From: an uncultured Bacilli bacterium
GTDB lineage: Bacteria > Bacillota_I > Bacilli_A > RF39 > UBA660
Direction: 5' to 3'
Length of the DNA: 45,631 nucleotides
NCBI GenBank assembly: GCA_944351765.1
Contig: CALVPR010000007.1
Location: 1-45,631 of the forward strand
The notes below the pieces were generated by a model. The model did not search any database and was not told the origin of the DNA. It saw only the letters and a list, made by a program, of their open reading frames with translations. Below are positions 1 through 8,275 of the stretch, piece by piece (the first letter of the stretch is position 1; each line of letters begins with the position of its first letter). Made by a program: the position numbers and the translations under genes.

Positions 1-66
1 TTCTTACAAAGATTTTGAAAAAATTTTTGACATTATAAAAAGTTAATCACATTACGCATTTTTTTA

Positions 67-120
67 AAGCAAAAAAATCTCTTTAAACCCTTATATTTTA
101 AGGGTTTGAGAGATTTTGCT
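67..120. terminator. Long imperfect hairpin
   Basis: A long inverted repeat pairs aaaccctta with taagggttt around a 4-5 nt loop, and extends outward through agagat/atctct to agcaaaa/ttttgct. Neither side has a clean unpaired T-run, so it may be a terminator or a leader structure of a gene beyond the left edge. Bases 1-66 hold nothing else that I recognise. Confidence 0.45.
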
Positions 121-191
121 TTCTTACAACTGTCAAAGTCAGGATTATAAGTATATTATATTTAGTTAAATTAATCAAGAATATAGACATT

Positions 192-219
192 AAAAAAATT
201 AGCTTTCACTAATTTTTTA
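192..219 (-). terminator. Intrinsic terminator after rseP
   Basis: On the minus strand the stem aaaaattag/ctaattttt closes a 6-nt loop and runs into a T-tract. It lies about 40 nt after the rseP stop and fits as the end of the cdsA-rseP transcript. Confidence 0.65.
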
Positions 220-257
220 TTTTACTTTATGTAAAGAATTCTATATTCACAAGAATC

Positions 258-1298
258 TTATTGAAATAATCTAAATATATCATTACATGTTACATATAAT
301 ATAAGAAGTACTAATAAGTAAAAACCTATTTGATGAATTGTATTTTCTACTTTTGGTGATACAGGACTTCCTTTAATTTTTTCAATTATTAAGAATAATA
401 TTCTACCACCATCAAACGCTGGGAATGGCAATAAATTAATTACACCAACGTTAATACTTAAAAACGCTATTAAATATATTATATTTTCTAATCCAGCATC
501 TTTTTGCTGGTCAACAACTGTAAAAATACCAACAGGGCCTGATAATTCATTAACCCCTACTTCTCCACTAAATAAGCTCTTAATAGTTTCTCCCATCAAC
601 TTAAAAGTTGATCCAGTTTTATTGAAAGCATAAGTTGCAGATGAAATTAATCCTCTATCTCTTTTTGTATTCATTCCTATTCCATATTTATATGTAACTG
701 TTCCATCTTCATTTTCTTCTTTAAGCGGAGTAACATTAATAGTTTTAGTATTTCCATTTACATCTTCTATATAAAACTCTAATTCTGCTCCTTTACTCAT
801 TTGTATTTCCCACATTGCAGCATCCCAAGACTTAACTTTAACATCATTTATTTCTAAAATTAAATCTCCTTCACGAAGACCAGCTTCATAAGCTGGATAT
901 TCTTCTGTTACAGTACCTATAATTGGTTTAGTACTAACACTTCCAAATATTAAAGCACTTATAAACAACAACACTAAAGCAAGAACAAAGTTAAATCCAG
1001 CACCTGCAAACATAATTAAAAATCTCTGCCAAGTAGGTTTGGCCATTAATTTTTTATCTTTTGGAACTTTAGTATCATCTTCTATTTCTTCTCCTGCTAA
1101 AGAAACATAACCGCCTAAAGGAATAGCTCTAATTGAATATTCAGTATCTCCTTTTTTCTTAAACCAAAGTCTTTTCCCCATTCCAATAGAAAACTCATAA
1201 ACATATACTCCAAATAATTTTGAAAATAAGAAATGTCCAAATTCATGAATTAATATAATTAATCCTAATATAAATATAAATAAAATTAATGATATCAT
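258..1298 (-). CDS. rseP: Site-2 intramembrane zinc protease RseP/RasP
   Basis: This is the intramembrane metalloprotease that cuts anti-sigma factors and leftover signal peptides within the membrane. The zinc motif HEFGH is at residues 18-22 in the first membrane helix. A PDZ domain spans about residues 125-195. The second metal-binding motif, NLLPFPAFDGG, is at about 288-298, followed by a last membrane helix. The 346-residue length is normal for Gram-positive RseP. The gene follows cdsA by 10 bp, the conserved order in Bacilli, and probably shares its transcript. uppS, usually immediately upstream of cdsA, is about 18.6 kb away here. The family call is firm; the substrates are not known from sequence. 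Confidence 0.95.
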   Translation of the reverse strand: MISLILFIFILGLIILIHEFGHFLFSKLFGVYVYEFSIGMGKRLWFKKKGDTEYSIRAIPLGGYVSLAGEEIEDDTKVPKDKKLMAKPTWQRFLIMFAGAGFNFVLALVLLFISALIFGSVSTKPIIGTVTEEYPAYEAGLREGDLILEINDVKVKSWDAAMWEIQMSKGAELEFYIEDVNGNTKTINVTPLKEENEDGTVTYKYGIGMNTKRDRGLISSATYAFNKTGSTFKLMGETIKSLFSGEVGVNELSGPVGIFTVVDQQKDAGLENIIYLIAFLSINVGVINLLPFPAFDGGRILFLIIEKIKGSPVSPKVENTIHQIGFYLLVLLILYVTCNDIFRLFQ

Positions 1299-1308
1299 TT
1301 TAACCCTC

Positions 1309-2088
1309 CTAAATAAATCCTAAAAATAATATGAACAATAACGCTATAAATATAACACTATCGAATCTATCTAACACTCCACCATGTCCTGGTATTATAT
1401 TAGAGTAATCCTTCTTATTAAAATATCTTTTAATACTACTAAACATAAGATCTCCTATTTCTCCCATTATGCTAAGAGCTAGTGACATAAGAAGTACAAA
1501 TATAAGTTCACTTCCAACTACATTTAAGTAATATACAGTACCTACTATAGTTCCCATAACTACCCCAATAATTGATCCTTCTATTGTCTTATTTGGAGAT
1601 ATTTCACATAACTTATGTCTTCCAATAAGTCTACCACCAATATAAGCATATGTATCAGTAATAAATGCTATTATAAATATATATACTACCTTTAATGTAT
1701 CTAAACTACTAACTCTAATAAGAGTTCCATAAGAAATACTTAAAAAGTACCATATACCCAATATATATATTGCATCATTAATATTATATTTTTTATTATC
1801 ATTATAAAATAATATTGGTAATGTAATCAATAATATTGGTATTATATATATACTATAATTATTTATATTATAAAATATTCCATTAAATAATATAAGAAGT
1901 AAACTAATTATTCCAAATATTTTCATTAATATTATATCTTTTTTATTATCATATCTTATATTAAATAATTCAATAAATGATAAAAATGCACATAAACACA
2001 TAAGTAAATTAAATGCATAGCTACCCATTATTAAAGATAATATAAGAACAAATAAAACAATTATGGCTCCTAATACTCTTTTCTTCAT
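1309..2088 (-). CDS. cdsA: Phosphatidate cytidylyltransferase CdsA
   Basis: The enzyme makes CDP-diacylglycerol from phosphatidate and CTP, the entry to anionic phospholipids. It is an integral membrane protein of 259 residues with about eight hydrophobic helices. The CDP-DAG synthase signature is present near the C-terminus: SPNKTIEGS, then GDLMFSSIKR, then KDYSNIIPGHGGVLDRFDS with the conserved K, D and HGG-x-DR-xDS residues. It lies directly upstream of rseP. A promoter-like TTGTCT/TATAAT pair with 17-bp spacing sits just upstream (2106-2134), so it can be expressed without uppS, which is displaced. Confidence 0.95.
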   Translation of the reverse strand: MKKRVLGAIIVLFVLILSLIMGSYAFNLLMCLCAFLSFIELFNIRYDNKKDIILMKIFGIISLLLILFNGIFYNINNYSIYIIPILLITLPILFYNDNKKYNINDAIYILGIWYFLSISYGTLIRVSSLDTLKVVYIFIIAFITDTYAYIGGRLIGRHKLCEISPNKTIEGSIIGVVMGTIVGTVYYLNVVGSELIFVLLMSLALSIMGEIGDLMFSSIKRYFNKKDYSNIIPGHGGVLDRFDSVIFIALLFILFLGFI

Positions 2089-2105
2089 ACTTATCCACCA
2101 TATTA

Positions 2106-2134
2106 ATTATAATATATAAAAAAGAAATAGACAA
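2106..2134 (-). promoter_or_regulatory. Predicted sigma-A promoter of cdsA-rseP
   Basis: On the minus strand a -35 TTGTCT is followed after 17 bp by -10 TATAAT, about 20 nt before the cdsA start region. The -35 overlaps the closing arm of a weak hairpin (aaataga/tctattt plus T-run) that could end the upstream ATPase transcript. Confidence 0.55.
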
Positions 2135-2165
2135 TTATATTATTATCTATTTACATATTCTTTAC

Positions 2166-3365
2166 TTAATTTTTATCTAATAACCAATCCACTACATTCA
2201 TTTTTTTTATACCATCATAATCAGTCTCTAAATCCATATCCAAAGTTAACAATATTTTAGGATAATAATCCCCTGTTTTTTGTAGGGATTTCAATTCTCT
2301 TTCTAAAATCTTATCATCTCTTACTGTTAATGCAACTTGATAATATTTTAATCCATCTCTATTTTCTGCTACAAAATCAACTTCTAAATCATCTACTTTA
2401 CCAACATATACTTTATATCCCCTTCTAAGTAATTCAAGATATACAATATTTTCTAATATATGCCCCATATCACTATCAGCTTTTTTCCCAAGTAAATAAC
2501 TTCTTAATCCAGGATCTACTACATAATATTTATAATCTCTTACTAATAAATTTTTCCTTTTAACATCAAATCTTTCTGCTTTATATATTAAAAAGCTTTC
2601 TAAAAATGCTGTTATGTAATTTTCTACAGTATGATTACTTGTTAACATACCTTTACTTGTTAATGTATCACTTATTCTCTTTGTTGATATAGGACTTCCT
2701 ATGCTATCAAATATAAACTTTAATATACTTTCAAGTAACATTTTATCATTTATATTATTTCTGGCCATTATGTCTTTATAAACTATTGTAGAAAATATTC
2801 CATCGAAATATTTATCTATATCATTCGGATTAGTTTTTAATATACTTATATTTCCTGGCATTCCACCATTCTTCATATAATTTAAAAATAATTGCACATA
2901 ATTTTTATCATCAAATGCTGTTATATATTCTTTAAATGATAATGGCAACATCTTTATTTCTACATATCTACCCGATAATAATGTTGCAAGTTCACCAGAT
3001 AAAAGATAAGCATTAGAGCCAGTTATATAAACATCTATATTCTTTTTTATATATAATCCATCCACTGCTTTTTGAAAACTATCTACAACTTGGACTTCAT
3101 CTAAAAACACGTAATATTTTTCATTGTCAACTATTTTTTCTTTAACATAATTATATAATTCTTTATAACCTTCAAAAGTATAGTCTGGTGATTCTAAATT
3201 AATTGATATTATATGATCATCTTTTATTCCTTCATTTTTTAAATATTTTATAAATAATTCAAATAAAGTAGATTTACCACATCTTCTTATACCAGTTACT
3301 ACTTTTATCAAATCTTTATCCTTCCATCTTTTTAATTCATCAAGATATTCAGTTCTCTCTATCAT
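2166..3365 (-). CDS. AAA ATPase with DUF4143-type C-terminal domain (paralog 1)
   Basis: The N-terminal AAA_14 P-loop domain has Walker A GIRRCGKST at residues 25-33, Walker B FLDEVQ at 87-92 and a TGSNAYLLSGELA sensor-type segment at about 115-127. A winged-helix-like middle is followed by a C-terminal PD-(D/E)XK-like fold (VDDLEVDF ... YYQVA). In that fold the usual E-x-K is Q-V-A, so nuclease activity is doubtful. The start has a good RBS (AGAGGTGAAAAT). It is closely related to the protein at 5123-6313, with nearly the same N-terminus and sensor motif. Cellular role is unknown for this large, widespread family; nothing in the sequence names a substrate. Two inverted repeats lie in its 5' region. 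Confidence 0.85.
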   Translation of the reverse strand: MIERTEYLDELKRWKDKDLIKVVTGIRRCGKSTLFELFIKYLKNEGIKDDHIISINLESPDYTFEGYKELYNYVKEKIVDNEKYYVFLDEVQVVDSFQKAVDGLYIKKNIDVYITGSNAYLLSGELATLLSGRYVEIKMLPLSFKEYITAFDDKNYVQLFLNYMKNGGMPGNISILKTNPNDIDKYFDGIFSTIVYKDIMARNNINDKMLLESILKFIFDSIGSPISTKRISDTLTSKGMLTSNHTVENYITAFLESFLIYKAERFDVKRKNLLVRDYKYYVVDPGLRSYLLGKKADSDMGHILENIVYLELLRRGYKVYVGKVDDLEVDFVAENRDGLKYYQVALTVRDDKILERELKSLQKTGDYYPKILLTLDMDLETDYDGIKKMNVVDWLLDKN

Positions 3366-3413
3366 ATTTTCACCTCTAATAAAAGTATATACTAAATTTG
3401 TTTAAAAATTAAG

Positions 3414-3435
3414 TATTGGAATTTTTTTTCCAATA
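3414..3435. promoter_or_regulatory. Inverted repeat near the promoter of ATPase paralog 1
   Basis: The perfect 8-bp arms tattggaa and ttccaata are separated by a 6-nt T-run. The repeat lies just upstream of a TATACT -10-like hexamer of the ATPase gene at 2166-3365. It could be an operator; the T-run is inside the loop, so it is not a standard terminator. Confidence 0.4.
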
Positions 3436-3492
3436 TTATTAAACTTTAACAATTTTTAGAAAATACATTTTATTAAATAGCTACTTCAAGAT

Positions 3493-3514
3493 TTTTTCAG
3501 ACATGTCTGAAAAA
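3493..3514. promoter_or_regulatory. Perfect 22-bp palindrome
   Basis: This is a loop-free palindrome with core cagacatgtctg and A/T flanks, in the 192-bp gap between two minus-strand genes. Next to it a separate gaag/cttc hairpin with a T-run (about 3525-3550) probably ends the gene at 3558-5090. The palindrome itself looks more like a dimer-binding site than a terminator. Confidence 0.4.
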
Positions 3515-3557
3515 TATAAAAAAGAAGCAAATTTTCATACTTCTTAAAACAATTATT

Positions 3558-5090
3558 CTATAAATGATAATACTTAATTGCCCTACTATATTCACCATAA
3601 ACAGTATTTCTGAATTCAGTTCCAAAATTAAATGGATAACTAAAGAATAATCCATCATAAATTAAATAATCTTTAAATGGTAATATTGATGTCTCTACAA
3701 AAGTTGGTAAAGATTCAAAAGAAATTGTTTCATCTATATTACTAGTAATGCCTTTAATCATATATACTTTGTTCATATTCATAATTGCCGTATATTCTTT
3801 AGTAAATGTTACTATTATAAAATTATCTCTAATTCCTTTTTTAAATTCATAAATTATATCTAATTCTTCTTTAGTTAATAAATATGGATTATTTTTACAA
3901 AATTCTTCAATTAAAATATCTTTATATTTCCAAAATTTATTAACTATATCAGTAAGATCAGAAGGATTAATTTTTTTCTGTTTTATAATATTATACTTAG
4001 GTTTTATCTTATATTTATTATTAGTATACTGAAGTAATCTAAAATATAATTTATAAAATAGATTAGCATCTTTTTTACTTAAATGAGCATCTTCTTGTTC
4101 GACATATTTCATTTCTTCTTTTATTTTTTTCTCTTTTAATTCCAATTCTCTTAATTCATTAATAGAAAGTCCATTTAAGGCACCAGATTGCATTTCATCC
4201 ATCGCCAGATCCATTAATTTAAAGAATTTTTTTAAATCATAATCTTTTAATATTGGTATACTTTTAATAGCATTCTTTAAATCTTTTCTATCTAAATTAA
4301 GTAATACATATATTTGTATCTCTTCAATTACGCTATAATGAATAATTGGTAGTTTTATTAGTTCATCATAAAACTTTTTAATAGTTTTATTAGTCATATT
4401 AAAGTCATTATAAAAGAGAGATTTATATTCTCTTAAATCAATATTACCAATAGCGGACTTCCCATATATACTTCTTTGTTCATCTAAGTCTTCTAATATA
4501 CTATAATAACTAATATAATATACTTCATGCACTTCCTTATTATAAAACTCTTTAGTATGAACTCCTACATAATAATTAAATAATTTGTTATTTATTATAT
4601 GATTATATATTTTTTCTTCTTTAACATTTAATATAGCACTACCTATATTAATTAATGGTAATAACAAAGTATTTCCTTGTATCTTACAATAACTAACTAA
4701 AAATTCATTTAAACGATCTTTTTCTTTAGCCTCTTTCCAATTAATATTATTAATTGCTAACTTTAAATTATCATATATTTCTTCATATATAATTATATCA
4801 TCAGGATATTCTAACTCTAAAATAAATTTTTCTCTTAAAGATTTCTTTTCCCATTTATATTTATCACTATTATATTCTAAATTATTATCAAAATATAGCT
4901 TTAAAAATTTAAGTTCTCTTACTGTACATAAATCTATTATATTATAATAGTCTTCATATACTTTATATATTTCCCTAATCATTTTATTTTTACTTATATT
5001 ATCATATTCTTTAATTTTAGAACAAATTCTTATATATATATCATATACATACTCTTTCTTATAATCTTTAATTCTTTCAAAAATCTTCAT
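3558..5090 (-). CDS. Unknown 510-residue protein between two ATPase paralogs
   Basis: I do not recognise this protein. It is 510 residues long, largely helical by composition and rich in Lys, Tyr, Ile and Asn, with no signal peptide, no clear membrane helix and no P-loop. A charged, coiled-coil-like stretch rich in Glu and Lys sits around residues 310-340. The start is supported by AGAGGTAG nine bases upstream. It sits between two close AAA/DUF4143 paralogs on the same strand, 32 bp from one stop and 192 bp from the other start, so co-occurrence with these ATPases could be tested. A function cannot be assigned. Confidence 0.7.
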   Translation of the reverse strand: MKIFERIKDYKKEYVYDIYIRICSKIKEYDNISKNKMIREIYKVYEDYYNIIDLCTVRELKFLKLYFDNNLEYNSDKYKWEKKSLREKFILELEYPDDIIIYEEIYDNLKLAINNINWKEAKEKDRLNEFLVSYCKIQGNTLLLPLINIGSAILNVKEEKIYNHIINNKLFNYYVGVHTKEFYNKEVHEVYYISYYSILEDLDEQRSIYGKSAIGNIDLREYKSLFYNDFNMTNKTIKKFYDELIKLPIIHYSVIEEIQIYVLLNLDRKDLKNAIKSIPILKDYDLKKFFKLMDLAMDEMQSGALNGLSINELRELELKEKKIKEEMKYVEQEDAHLSKKDANLFYKLYFRLLQYTNNKYKIKPKYNIIKQKKINPSDLTDIVNKFWKYKDILIEEFCKNNPYLLTKEELDIIYEFKKGIRDNFIIVTFTKEYTAIMNMNKVYMIKGITSNIDETISFESLPTFVETSILPFKDYLIYDGLFFSYPFNFGTEFRNTVYGEYSRAIKYYHL

Positions 5091-5122
5091 AACTACCTCT
5101 TTTTCTTATAATACTTTTATAT

Positions 5123-6313
5123 TTATTTATCTAGTAACCAATCTAATACATTTATTTGTTTTATACCATTATGAGAAGTATATGGCGTATTATCCATAGT
5201 TAATAAATATTTAGGATTATGATCATTGATACTCTCTAAACTATTTAATTCTCTATTTAATGTCTTTTCGTCTCTTACAGTATATGCTACTTGATAGTAT
5301 TCTGTACCCTTTTCATTTATACAAATAAAGTCTACTTCCTTATCATCCACTTTACCTATATATACTTCATATCCCCTTCTTTTTAATTCTAAATAAACAA
5401 TATTTTCAAGAATATGCCCTTCATCAGCTTTCTTACTACCAAGTAAATAATAACGAAGTCCTATATCTGATAAATAATATTTAACACCGCTTGTTAAATA
5501 TTGTTTTCCCTTTATATCATATCTACTTACTTTATATAAAACGAAAGCATCTACTAAAGCATTTAAATAACTTTCTACTGTAGGAACTGATATTTTTTTA
5601 CCAGCACTAGTTAAAGTATTGGCAATATTTGTACTAGAACATACATTTCCTACTATATCAAACATATATTTTATTACACTATCAAAGATTCCCATATCAG
5701 TTATATTTTTTCTTGTACTAATATCTTTAACCAATATAGATGTATATATACCTTCTAGGTAAGTTTTTATATCTTTAGTAGAGTTCAAACTCAAAGTATA
5801 AGGAAAAGAACTTTTAGTTATATAATCTATATATTTCCTAGACAAATCATTATCTCCAACATAAGATATATATTCCTTAAATGATAAAGGTAACATTTTT
5901 ATTTCTACATATCTACCTGATAAAAATGTAGCAAGTTCTCCCGATAATAAATAAGCATTAGACCCAGTTATATATAAATCTACATTCTTCTTTATATATA
6001 AACTATCGCATGCCTTTTCAAAACCATCTACTCTTTGAACTTCATCTAAAAAAACATAATTTTTTTTATTTGGATTTAATTTTTCTTTAATATAATTATA
6101 TAAATCTTTATAATTTTCTATAAAATCATAGTCAGCATCTTCTAAATTAATACGTATTATTTGATCATCTTCCACACCATTTTTCAACAAATATTCTATA
6201 TATAAATCAAACAAAGTTGATTTACCACATCTTCTTATTCCTGTAACCACTTTTATTAAATCTTTATCTTTAAAACTTATTAATTCTTCTAAATATTCCG
6301 GTCTATTTATCAT
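5123..6313 (-). CDS. AAA ATPase with DUF4143-type C-terminal domain (paralog 2)
   Basis: The architecture is the same as the 2166-3365 protein: Walker A GIRRCGKST near the N-terminus, Walker B FLDEVQ, the TGSNAYLLSGELATFLSG sensor segment, and a C-terminal VDDKEVDF ... YYQVAYTV segment where the nuclease-type E-x-K is again Q-V-A. The ATG at 6313 is preferred because GAGGAGTGGTGAA precedes it with good spacing. An upstream in-frame ATG at 6343 lies between the promoter elements and the RBS and is unlikely to be used. The resulting protein is 396 residues. A strong promoter lies directly upstream. The function is unknown. Confidence 0.85.
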   Translation of the reverse strand: MINRPEYLEELISFKDKDLIKVVTGIRRCGKSTLFDLYIEYLLKNGVEDDQIIRINLEDADYDFIENYKDLYNYIKEKLNPNKKNYVFLDEVQRVDGFEKACDSLYIKKNVDLYITGSNAYLLSGELATFLSGRYVEIKMLPLSFKEYISYVGDNDLSRKYIDYITKSSFPYTLSLNSTKDIKTYLEGIYTSILVKDISTRKNITDMGIFDSVIKYMFDIVGNVCSSTNIANTLTSAGKKISVPTVESYLNALVDAFVLYKVSRYDIKGKQYLTSGVKYYLSDIGLRYYLLGSKKADEGHILENIVYLELKRRGYEVYIGKVDDKEVDFICINEKGTEYYQVAYTVRDEKTLNRELNSLESINDHNPKYLLTMDNTPYTSHNGIKQINVLDWLLDK

Positions 6314-6333
6314 TTTCACCACTCCTCGTATAA

Positions 6334-6362
6334 ATTTTATCATACAACTTATTATACGTCAA
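6334..6362 (-). promoter_or_regulatory. Predicted sigma-A promoter of ATPase paralog 2
   Basis: On the minus strand TTGACG and TAAAAT are separated by exactly 17 bp. Transcription would begin near 6327, leaving a short leader carrying GAGGAG before the ATG at 6313. This also argues against the longer start at 6343. Confidence 0.65.
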
Positions 6363-6383
6363 TTTGTAAAATGTATTTTATAT

Positions 6384-6428
6384 TTATTATAACTATTAAT
6401 GCTAGAATAATAGCTTTTATAACTAATA
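6384..6428 (-). repeat. Direct repeat, left copy: remnant of an RT 3' end
   Basis: This 45-bp segment matches 7833-7877 with two differences, same orientation. Read on the minus strand it encodes ISYKSYYSSINSYNK, and both differences are synonymous Ser codons. Weaker matching continues to about 6442 with a 2-bp deletion that breaks the frame. It is therefore a degraded copy of the end of the reverse transcriptase described at 7826-8230, now on the other side of an ATPase gene. Confidence 0.8.
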
Positions 6429-6458
6429 AACTATTGCTACATTTTAAATTCCTTTAAA

Positions 6459-7721
6459 CTAATTTTTTAAATTCCCTATTGAAACAACATATACTCCATC
6501 TTCACGTACATACGATAATCCAGCCCCACTTAAGACAAGTAAAAATGAAGGCTCACCACTTTTTTTAACATCAACTTTTTCTTTAAATTTTTTTAAATTT
6601 GTAGCAGCTTCTTCCACTTGCTTTGCACCTAATTTTACTTCAACAGCTCCCCATTTACCATCTTCACATCTTAATATAAAATCTATTTCAAAATCTTTAT
6701 TATCTCTATAATAAAATAATTCAGCCCCCAAAGAATCAGCATATATTTTTAAATCCCTATAACACATATTTTCAAATATAAATCCTGTAAAATTTAAATC
6801 ATTTATTAAATCTTCTTTCTTTAATCCCAAAGATGCAATTACGATAGAAGGATCTACTAATTCTATTTTAGGATTAGTTCTTAATTGTATTGATGATCTT
6901 AAATTTAAATTTGTAGCAGGAACATATTCTAATACAAACAGTTTTTCTAATGTAGTTAAATAATCATCTACTGTTGGTCTAGATATTTCTTCTTTAAAAA
7001 TAGTTGATATGTCATTTATTATTGTTTTTTTATTCGTTGATGTAGAAACATTTCTACTTACGCTTTTTAATAAAGACTCCATCTTTATTTTATCTCTTTC
7101 TACACCATCTACTGTTCTAATTTCTTCATTAATTAAACTTTGAACATATTCTTTAGATACTTTAAATTTATTATCGCCACTTATATTTAATGATTCCGGC
7201 CATCCACCTCTTACCATAACATTTATAATATCTTCTAATTCAAGATTAGATACACCAGATACTTCTTTACCATCAATAATATCTTTTAAAGAAACTAATC
7301 CATTAGAATCACCTGATTCATATAATGACATAGTTCTCATAAGTAATTTAGAAATTCTTCCAGTTCCTGTATGCATAATTCCATTTTCTACTGGTTTTGC
7401 TGATCCTGTCAATATATATTGCCCTTTTTCCCCAGTACGGTCAACATCAGTTCTAATAGAATCCCATATAACAGGATACATTTGCCATTCATCAAATAAT
7501 CTTGGCTTTTCACCTTCTAAAAATAACGATGGTTTAGTTTCACTAATATTATCGTATTGAATTTTTTTATCTGGATCCTGTAACTCTATTACGCTCTTAC
7601 TAAACTGTTTAGCAGTAGTTGACTTTCCACACCATTTAGGCCCTTCTATTACAACAGCTCCCATATATTCTAACTTATTTTTTAAAATACTATCTACAAT
7701 TCTAGGTAAATACTTTTTCAT
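6459..7721 (-). CDS. Divergent AAA ATPase with DUF4143-type nuclease-like domain
   Basis: This is a 420-residue P-loop protein of the same superfamily as its neighbours but of another branch. Walker A reads GPKWCGKSTTA near residue 26, the Walker B region is RLFDEWQ, and the sensor segment is ILTGSAKP. The C-terminal domain keeps an intact nuclease-type core, FEIDFILR followed by AVEVKLG (D, then E-x-K), unlike the Q-V-A/T of the three other ATPases here. The start has TAGGAG upstream. The gene is bracketed by direct repeats derived from a reverse transcriptase 3' end (6384-6428 and 7833-7877), which suggests it moved or was duplicated as a unit. Its role is unknown. Confidence 0.85.
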   Translation of the reverse strand: MKKYLPRIVDSILKNKLEYMGAVVIEGPKWCGKSTTAKQFSKSVIELQDPDKKIQYDNISETKPSLFLEGEKPRLFDEWQMYPVIWDSIRTDVDRTGEKGQYILTGSAKPVENGIMHTGTGRISKLLMRTMSLYESGDSNGLVSLKDIIDGKEVSGVSNLELEDIINVMVRGGWPESLNISGDNKFKVSKEYVQSLINEEIRTVDGVERDKIKMESLLKSVSRNVSTSTNKKTIINDISTIFKEEISRPTVDDYLTTLEKLFVLEYVPATNLNLRSSIQLRTNPKIELVDPSIVIASLGLKKEDLINDLNFTGFIFENMCYRDLKIYADSLGAELFYYRDNKDFEIDFILRCEDGKWGAVEVKLGAKQVEEAATNLKKFKEKVDVKKSGEPSFLLVLSGAGLSYVREDGVYVVSIGNLKN

Positions 7722-7742
7722 ACTATATCATCTCCTATTGAC

Positions 7743-7771
7743 ATTATAATATATTTTTTGAAAAAAGTAAA
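7743..7771 (-). promoter_or_regulatory. Predicted sigma-A promoter of the divergent ATPase
   Basis: On the minus strand TTTACT, 17 bp and TATAAT lie about 15-25 nt before the TAGGAG RBS of the gene at 6459-7721. Confidence 0.6.
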
Positions 7772-7777
7772 TGTTTA

Positions 7778-7816
7778 TTTTACATTTTGTACTATTTTCA
7801 TTTTACATTTTGTACT
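7778..7816. promoter_or_regulatory. Two 16-bp direct boxes, 23-bp period, upstream of a promoter
   Basis: The sequence ttttacattttgtact occurs at 7778-7793 and again, unchanged, at 7801-7816. The 23-bp period is about two helical turns. The boxes end just upstream of the -35 element of the ATPase at 6459-7721, a placement typical of activator sites or UP-like elements. Confidence 0.5.
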
Positions 7817-7825
7817 TTTTTCACT

Positions 7826-8230
7826 TTAAGTTTTATTATAACTATTAATACTAGAATAATAACTTTTATAACTAATATAACCATTACTATATAAATAATC
7901 CTTTTTCTTAATATTTCTTTTTATTCTCTTTCTTTTATCACTAGTAATATTAACTATAGTTTTATTATTAATTAATCTATACCTACTACCTAAAAATATA
8001 AAACCATGTTTTATATTAACTATCATACTCTTCTTTTTATTTAACTTTAATTTATATTCTTTATCTAATTTATCTTCTATAACTTTATATACATATTTTA
8101 AATACTCTTTGTCATGATGTATTAATATAAAATCATCTACATATCTAATATAATGCTTAATATGTAAATTATTAATTATATAATGGTCTAACTTATATAA
8201 ATAAAATATATTTATTCTAATAGAATAAGT
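7826..8230 (-). pseudogene. 5'-truncated reverse transcriptase (palm end and C-terminus only)
   Basis: An open frame of 134 codons without an early start encodes the second half of a reverse transcriptase. It contains YKLDHYI, then IRYVDDFILI with the catalytic YVDD at 8132-8143, then a Lys-rich thumb region, GFIFLGSRYRL, KRKRIKRNIKK and a final YISYKSYY segment. This order (YxDD, FLG-x-R/Y, basic helix, Y-x-x-Y tail) fits DGR-like or other group-II-related bacterial RTs. Fingers and the first palm motifs are missing: a TAA closes the frame at 8231-8233 and an oppositely oriented XRE gene starts at 8276. An internal ATG at 8026 gives only 66 residues. It lies 0.5 kb downstream of a protein with a DGR-like variable region. 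Confidence 0.85.
7833..7877 (-). repeat. Direct repeat, right copy: end of the RT remnant
   Basis: This is the partner of 6384-6428 (43 of 45 bases identical). It covers the last codons of the truncated reverse transcriptase. The two copies flank the ATPase gene at 6459-7721. Confidence 0.8.
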
Positions 8231-8263
8231 TTATTTTTTATTTATTAAATTTATGTAGAATAA
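8212..8263. promoter_or_regulatory. Palindrome and half site upstream of the XRE gene
   Basis: TTATTCTA, one central base, and TAGAATAA form a 17-bp palindrome at 8212-8228. A repeat of the half TAGAATAA lies at 8256-8263, 12 bp before the regulator's ATG. A regulator gene reading away from such sites suggests autorepression. The palindrome also overlaps the broken end of the RT remnant. Confidence 0.5.
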
Positions 8264-8275
8264 CCATGTGATAAC

